In this document: positions 1 through 5,550 of the stretch, one piece after another
How the letters are laid out: each line of letters begins with the position of its first letter
How positions within the stretch are numbered: the first letter of the stretch is position 1
From: an uncultured Actinomycetes bacterium
Lineage (GTDB): Bacteria; Actinomycetota; Actinomycetes; S36-B12
DNA: 5,550 bases
Assembly: GCA_937876275.1 (NCBI GenBank)
Contig: CALFIA010000312.1
Span: forward strand, 1 to 5,550
Reading direction: 5' to 3'
The notes under the pieces: model-generated
What the model saw: the letters and a program-made list of their open reading frames with translations, nothing else
What the model was told of the DNA's origin: nothing
Database searches by the model: none
Translations under genes and position numbers: made by a program

Positions 1-3041
<3,041 letters not shown>

Positions 3042-3052
3042 TTCAGAAAAGT

Positions 3053-3088
3053 CAGAAGGGGCACTCGCATTCGCGAGTGCCCCTTCTG
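3053..3088. terminator. Shared bidirectional intrinsic terminator between rpoC and the peptide operon
   Basis: A perfect 16-bp inverted repeat (3053-3068 CAGAAGGGGCACTCGC, 3073-3088 its exact complement) surrounds a 4-nt loop. It starts 12 nt after the rpoC stop and lies 22 nt beyond the stop of the last precursor gene on the - strand. Read on the - strand, the stem is followed by ACTTTTCTG (3052-3044), a short T tract typical of intrinsic termination. Read on the + strand, the stem is followed by CGTGCCGGGG with no T tract. It should therefore terminate the peptide operon best, and rpoC by the hairpin alone or less efficiently. Confidence 0.85.
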
Positions 3089-3110
3089 CGTGCCGGGGGA
3101 GTGGCAGACG

Positions 3111-3392
3111 TTAATCGATGCCGTAGCAGCCGGAGCCGGTTCCCGAATTGGACACCGAATCCCCGCCGGTGACGAGTTCGAGGTAATCGGCGGGAAGCTC
3201 GTCGTTCTCGAAGGCGAGCTCGACCTTGCCGTCATTCTCGCGAGCGATGATCGCCCAGTCTGCAGGCACGGTCATGCCGGTCTCTGCGGCGATCGTGCCG
3301 CTGGGGTCAGCCAGCAAGCGGGCGCGGAGGTCGGCATCGTTATTCGCGTTAGCGACGAGTCCATCGATGGCAAAAGTGATCTTGTTCGTCAT
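3111..3392 (-). CDS. NHLP-type RiPP precursor peptide A (core DSVSNSGTGSGCYGID)
   Basis: A 93-aa putative precursor of a ribosomally made, modified peptide. The first 77 residues form the shared leader, with the blocks DADLRARLLADP, TGMTVPADWAIIAREN and VELAFENDELP and the Gly-Gly cleavage motif DYLELVTGG. The 16 residues after GG are the probable core, with one Cys, several Ser, one Thr and many Gly. The pattern 'ADP...ETG...P..W' ending in GG matches the nitrile-hydratase-like leader (NHLP) family, in which a C39-type peptidase-exporter usually cuts after GG. The start at 3392 is chosen because AGAAGGG lies 6 nt upstream and the leader aligns with its paralogues from there; an ATG at 3443 in the same frame would overlap the preceding gene and add 17 unrelated residues. 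It is last in the operon, 23 nt after precursor B, and closest to it: 63 of 73 leader residues are identical by hand count. It lacks the metal-binding Cys cluster of nitrile hydratase. The modification type is not determined. Confidence 0.88.
   Translation of the reverse strand: MTNKITFAIDGLVANANNDADLRARLLADPSGTIAAETGMTVPADWAIIARENDGKVELAFENDELPADYLELVTGGDSVSNSGTGSGCYGID
3193..3225. repeat. Direct DNA repeat in leader region, copy in precursor A
   Basis: These 33 bases are identical to 3492-3524 in precursor B and nearly identical to the matching parts of precursors C (about 3804-3836) and D (about 4870-4902). They encode the VELAFENDELP block of the leader. The identity extends to silent codon positions, which points to recent duplication or gene conversion as well as protein-level constraint. 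Confidence 0.8.
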
Positions 3393-3398
3393 GTGAAT

Positions 3399-3411
3399 CC
3401 CTTCTGAAGGG
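3399..3411 (-). promoter_or_regulatory. Ribosome binding site of precursor A inside a short inverted repeat
   Basis: On the - strand the sequence reads CCCTTCAGAAGGG. It contains the Shine-Dalgarno-like AGAAGGG (3405-3399), 6 nt before the ATG at 3392, which supports that start. The preceding CCCTT can pair with AAGGG, giving a 5-bp stem with a 3-nt loop that would cover the ribosome binding site. The stem is short, so an effect on translation is only a possibility. The equivalent spacers of the other precursors do not show it. Confidence 0.5.
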
Positions 3412-3415
3412 GAGG

Positions 3416-3691
3416 TTAGTGGCCTTCGTCCCAGGGGCAGCATTCGGCACCGATGATGACGCCGCCCGCCACTAACTCGAGGTATTCCTCAGGAAGCTCG
3501 TCGTTCTCGAAGGCGAGCTCGACCATGCCGTTGCTCTCGCGAGCGATGATCGCCCAATCGGCCGGCACGGTCATGCCTGTCTCTGCGCCGATCGTGCCGC
3601 GCGGGTCGGCGAGCAGACGCGCGCGGAGGTCTGCGTCATTGTTTGCCTCAGCGACGAGGTTGTCGATGGCAAACGTAATGTCCCGAGACAT
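3416..3691 (-). CDS. NHLP-type RiPP precursor peptide B (core VIIGAECCPWDEGH)
   Basis: A 91-aa putative RiPP precursor. The 77-residue leader begins MSRDITFAIDNLVAEANN, carries the same central blocks as its neighbours (LRARLLADPRGTI, TGMTVPADWAIIARES, VELAFENDELP) and ends EEYLELVAGG. The predicted core has 14 residues with an adjacent Cys pair, a Trp and an acidic C-terminal half. It contains no Ser or Thr, unlike the other three cores. The start at 3691 is supported by AAAGGGAG ending 4 nt upstream. It lies 43 nt after precursor C and 23 nt before precursor A on the same strand. Membership of the leader family rests on the paralogue alignment and the GG motif. The modification and final product cannot be read from the sequence. 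Confidence 0.88.
   Translation of the reverse strand: MSRDITFAIDNLVAEANNDADLRARLLADPRGTIGAETGMTVPADWAIIARESNGMVELAFENDELPEEYLELVAGGVIIGAECCPWDEGH
3492..3524. repeat. Direct DNA repeat in leader region, copy in precursor B
   Basis: This is the partner of 3193-3225, with the same 33 bases in the same frame and orientation. The flanking leader DNA is also highly similar, including the 21 bases at 3237-3257 in precursor A, which recur in precursor B. The similarity stops at the GG codons, where the core-coding DNA becomes unrelated. Confidence 0.8.
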
Positions 3692-3734
3692 GTAACTCCC
3701 TTTCGTTGAGGATTGAGGTTTCGGTGTCTATTTG

Positions 3735-4004
3735 TTAGCAGTTGCTGAGAAAACTACCGCCAGGCCCGCTGATGCCGCCTGCGACGAGTTCGAGGTAGTC
3801 GTCGGGAAGTTCGTCGTTCTCGAAGGCAAGTTCGACCATGCCGTTGTTCTCGCGGGCGATGATCGACCAGTTGTCGGGTGCGGTCATGCCTGTTTCAGCG
3901 GCGATGGTTCCGCGCGGGTCGGTGAGAAGTCGAGCTCGCAAGGCTGCGTCACTATTCGCTTCGACCACAAGTGCGTCGATGGCTGACGTGATCGGGTTGG
4001 CCAT
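3735..4004 (-). CDS. NHLP-type RiPP precursor peptide C (core ISGPGGSFLSNC)
   Basis: An 89-aa putative RiPP precursor and the shortest of the four. The leader (MANPITSAIDALVVEANSD, then LRARLLTDPRGTIAAETGM, NWSIIARENNGM, VELAFENDELPDD) ends YLELVAGG at residue 77. The predicted core has 12 residues, rich in Gly and Ser, with a single Cys as the last residue. A second GG lies inside the core (GPGGS), but alignment with the paralogues places the cleavage site after LVAGG. The start at 4004 is preceded by AAAGGA with a 5-nt spacer. Its upstream spacer (AGGATTCAC before ATG) is almost the same as that of precursor A (AGGGATTCAC), suggesting that gene and ribosome binding site were duplicated together. 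It follows the accessory gene after 33 nt and precedes precursor B by 43 nt. Confidence 0.88.
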   Translation of the reverse strand: MANPITSAIDALVVEANSDAALRARLLTDPRGTIAAETGMTAPDNWSIIARENNGMVELAFENDELPDDYLELVAGGISGPGGSFLSNC

Positions 4005-4037
4005 GTGAATCCTTTCGTGGGGTTGGGCGTTCGAGGC

Positions 4038-4769
4038 TTAGTTCAGGTCGAGGGGCTCGAGGTCACGCCGGACGGTGATACCCATCCAGCGCGTGCCCTG
4101 TGCGTGCCCGCTCACGCTGATCTTCAATTCGTTCACGGGATCGTCGGAGTCGGGGAGCCAGGAGAGGACTGCGCGACCTTTCGCGCACTGGGACTCGACC
4201 GCCTGCAAATACACCGCTAGGCGCAGGTGCGTGCGTCGGCGTTCCTCATCAGAGTGAATGCTCGGATGAATGGAGACCAGGCGGATCACGGAGGTCGACG
4301 GAGACACCCGCCAGATCGGCACCCAGCCGATGACCTCCCCATCACGGCAGATCAGCATGGATTCCTGCATGTCGAGGTACGGCGTATTGAGGAAGGTCTC
4401 TGCGAGCCGGTGGATTCCGATGAGCACCTCGCGGTCGACGTGCGAGATGTCGGGCGTCACCGTGATGCCCTCCGGTAGTCGCACCTTGCGCCGCTTCTCG
4501 TTGGGCAGGAGCAAGCCTTCCCATCCCAGACTTCGGATGCTTGCCGACTGATCGGCGAAGATCTCGTCTAGACCGACTTCACCGACGAACAGCACATTGA
4601 CCTGGTCGCTTGCGTCGCCATCGTCAAGAAGGCGTGCACGAAGTGCATCGCGTGCCACATCGATATCGCGATGCCCGCTCTCGCGGGCGCGGATCCTGTA
4701 TTCCCCAGGGCTTGGGCAGGTGATCGCGATATCTCCGGTCATGCCGGTGCCAATGTCGATGGTCTGCAT
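4038..4769 (-). CDS. Unrecognised accessory protein paired with RiPP precursors (full length)
   Basis: A 243-aa protein of no family I recognise. There is no signal peptide or membrane segment, so it is probably cytoplasmic. The N-terminal third (residues 1-100) includes a strand-like segment, SPGEYRIRARESG, and an acidic stretch. The C-terminal part (residues 102-239) is strongly conserved with the truncated paralogue at 5102-5550; the shared blocks are TVTPD.SHV, GWVPIWR, HP.I..DEERRRTHLRL, AVESQC..GR.VLSWLPD, DPVNELK.SV and ITVRRDL. The GEVIGWVPIW hairpin followed by TSVIRLVSIHP faintly recalls the central strands of acetyltransferase (GNAT) folds, but no clear acetyl-CoA loop is seen. The chosen start lies 7 nt after the stop of precursor D and lacks a good Shine-Dalgarno; an in-frame ATG at 4790 overlaps that gene. 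Either suggests translational coupling. The position between precursors points to a role in their maturation, recognition or self-protection (inference). Confidence 0.8.
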   Translation of the reverse strand: MQTIDIGTGMTGDIAITCPSPGEYRIRARESGHRDIDVARDALRARLLDDGDASDQVNVLFVGEVGLDEIFADQSASIRSLGWEGLLLPNEKRRKVRLPEGITVTPDISHVDREVLIGIHRLAETFLNTPYLDMQESMLICRDGEVIGWVPIWRVSPSTSVIRLVSIHPSIHSDEERRRTHLRLAVYLQAVESQCAKGRAVLSWLPDSDDPVNELKISVSGHAQGTRWMGITVRRDLEPLDLN

Positions 4770-4776
4770 AGGAGCG

Positions 4777-5070
4777 CTAGCAGCAGCCATTGCCGTCGGA
4801 CTGCTGGCCGGCACGTCGCGAGGTACCGCCGTCTCCGAGCCCGCCCGAGACAACCTCGAGGTAATCGTCGGGCAGCTCGTCGTTCTCGAACGCGAGCTCG
4901 ACCATGCCGTTGTTCTCACGAGAGATGACGGCCCAGTCGTCGGGCACCGTCATGCCGGTCTCGGCGAGGATCGTGGCCTTCGGATCGGCCAGCATCTGCT
5001 GGCGCAGGCGCTCATCGCCTTGAATTCGTGCCATCAATTCGTCGATGGTGGCGGGGATGTCGTCGCCCAT
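4777..5070 (-). CDS. NHLP-type RiPP precursor peptide D (core LGDGGTSRRAGQQSDGNGCC)
   Basis: A 97-aa putative RiPP precursor and the most divergent of the four. The leader begins MGDDIPATIDELMARIQGDERLRQQ and differs from the others in its first 40 residues. It keeps ADP at residues 29-31, then ETGMTVPDDWAVISRENN, VELAFENDELPDDYLE and VVSGG. The 20-residue core is hydrophilic, carries an Arg pair, and ends in two adjacent Cys followed directly by TAG. GGTS inside the core is not aligned with the leader motif, so cleavage after VVSGG is preferred. The start at 5070 is supported by GGAAGGA with a 7-nt spacer. It lies 31 nt after the truncated accessory gene and 7 nt before the intact one. The family assignment is secure from the alignment; the bioactivity is unknown. 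Confidence 0.87.
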   Translation of the reverse strand: MGDDIPATIDELMARIQGDERLRQQMLADPKATILAETGMTVPDDWAVISRENNGMVELAFENDELPDDYLEVVSGGLGDGGTSRRAGQQSDGNGCC

Positions 5071-5101
5071 GTGAGTGTCCTTCCGATGTCTTCAGGTGGA
5101 G

Positions 5102-5550
5102 TTACGAATGGGCGGTCTGGAGTGGTGTGGGAAGGACGGGAGCCAGATCGCGACGGACGGTGATGCTCATCCAATGGGTGAGATTCGCGGCTCCACCGAC
5201 GCTGAGCTTGAGCTCATTGACGGGGTCGCCGTTATCGGGCAACCAGGAGAGCACGGAGCGTCCCTGCGAGCACTGAGACTCGACTGCGAGTGCGTATGCC
5301 GAAAGGCGCAGGTGAGTGCGTCTGCGCTCCTCGTCCGCAAGAATCCTCGGATGAAGGATCACCGGGCGGATGACGGAGGTCGTCGTTGTCAGCCTCCAAA
5401 TCGGCACCCAGCCCACGATGTCGTCGCTCTTGTGGATCACCATGGATTCCCGCAGGTCGATATTCGGTGAGTCGAGGACACCCTCCGAGAATTGATGAAT
5501 GCCCACGAGGACCGAGCGTGACACGTGGGAAACGTCAGGAGTAACGGTGA
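5102..5550 (-). CDS. Unrecognised accessory protein, paralogue of 4038-4769 (N-terminus outside window)
   Basis: The C-terminal 148 residues of a second copy of the unrecognised accessory protein. The frame stays open to the window edge. Residues coded upstream of the GTG at 5524 (TVTPDVSH) align with TVTPDISH of the complete copy, so that GTG is not the start and roughly 100 more residues are expected to the right. By hand count about 87 of 137 aligned residues are identical, with no gaps. The most constant parts are GWVPIWR, DEERRRTHLRL, AVESQC, VLSWLPD, DPVNELK and ITVRRDL. The C-terminal tail (PVLPTPLQTAHS) is longer than that of the other copy. It lies 31 nt upstream of precursor D, in the same order as the complete copy and precursor C. 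The function is unknown; the high conservation argues that both copies are under selection. Confidence 0.8.
   Translation of the reverse strand, partial: TVTPDVSHVSRSVLVGIHQFSEGVLDSPNIDLRESMVIHKSDDIVGWVPIWRLTTTTSVIRPVILHPRILADEERRRTHLRLSAYALAVESQCSQGRSVLSWLPDNGDPVNELKLSVGGAANLTHWMSITVRRDLAPVLPTPLQTAHS

Noticed and set aside
3393..3443. N-terminal extension of precursor A to an ATG at 3443
   Set aside because: It overlaps the end of precursor B, adds residues unlike any paralogue, and ignores the good ribosome binding site at 3399-3405.
3193..4902. CRISPR-like or regulatory repeat array
   Set aside because: The repeats are spaced at gene length, lie in frame inside coding sequence, and encode the same leader block.
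4770..4919. N-terminal extension of the accessory protein to 4919
   Set aside because: It would be read wholly across the precursor D gene in another frame and gives Ser/Arg/Thr-rich shadow sequence. The start at 4769 (or 4790) fits the operon layout.
3111..5070. Nitrile hydratase alpha subunits or fragments
   Set aside because: The proteins are under 100 aa, lack the Cys-cluster metal site, and end in a GG cleavage motif plus a variable tail. Only the leader-type similarity holds.
4597..5163. 188-aa open frame on the + strand across the precursor D region
   Set aside because: It is antisense to the aligned precursor and accessory genes. Its readable stretches are the reverse-frame image of the leader repeat.
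5522..5524. GTG at 5524 as the start of the right-hand accessory gene
   Set aside because: Residues coded further upstream (TVTPDVSH) still align with the complete paralogue, so the gene continues past the window.

Overview
The window comes from a high-GC actinobacterium. The best evidence is the RpoC sequence at its left end, which reads like actinobacterial beta-prime throughout. A Micrococcales or Microbacteriaceae-like host is my inference and was not tested.

Layout: positions 1-3041 on the + strand hold the last three quarters of rpoC, cut at its 5' end by the window. It runs into a perfect 16-bp hairpin at 3053-3088. Everything to the right of that hairpin is on the - strand and converges on rpoC. 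In transcription order (right to left) these are: an unrecognised protein cut by the window edge (5550-5102), a small precursor peptide (5070-4777), a full-length paralogue of the first protein (4769-4038), and three more precursor peptides (4004-3735, 3691-3416, 3392-3111). Gaps are only 7-43 nt, so this looks like one operon. It ends at the shared hairpin, whose T-rich side faces the - strand transcript.

The four small proteins (89-97 aa) share a nearly constant N-terminal part of about 75-77 aa ending in a Gly-Gly motif (YLE[LV]V[TAS]GG). Each is followed by an unrelated short tail of 12-20 residues containing one or two cysteines. This is the architecture of ribosomally made, post-translationally modified peptide (RiPP) precursors with a leader related to nitrile hydratase alpha (NHLP type): constant leader, GG cleavage site, variable core. 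The two larger proteins match no family I can name with confidence. They share about 64% of residues over the part both show, and each lies directly upstream of a precursor, so an accessory-precursor unit appears to have been duplicated, followed by further precursor copies. No modifying enzyme, GG-peptidase or ABC exporter is visible. If they are linked, they most likely lie beyond position 5550.

How it may work together (inference): the precursors are co-expressed, modified at Cys-containing cores by an enzyme recognising the shared leader, cleaved after GG and exported. The accessory proteins act in modification, recognition or self-protection. There is no gene-free stretch longer than 300 bases.
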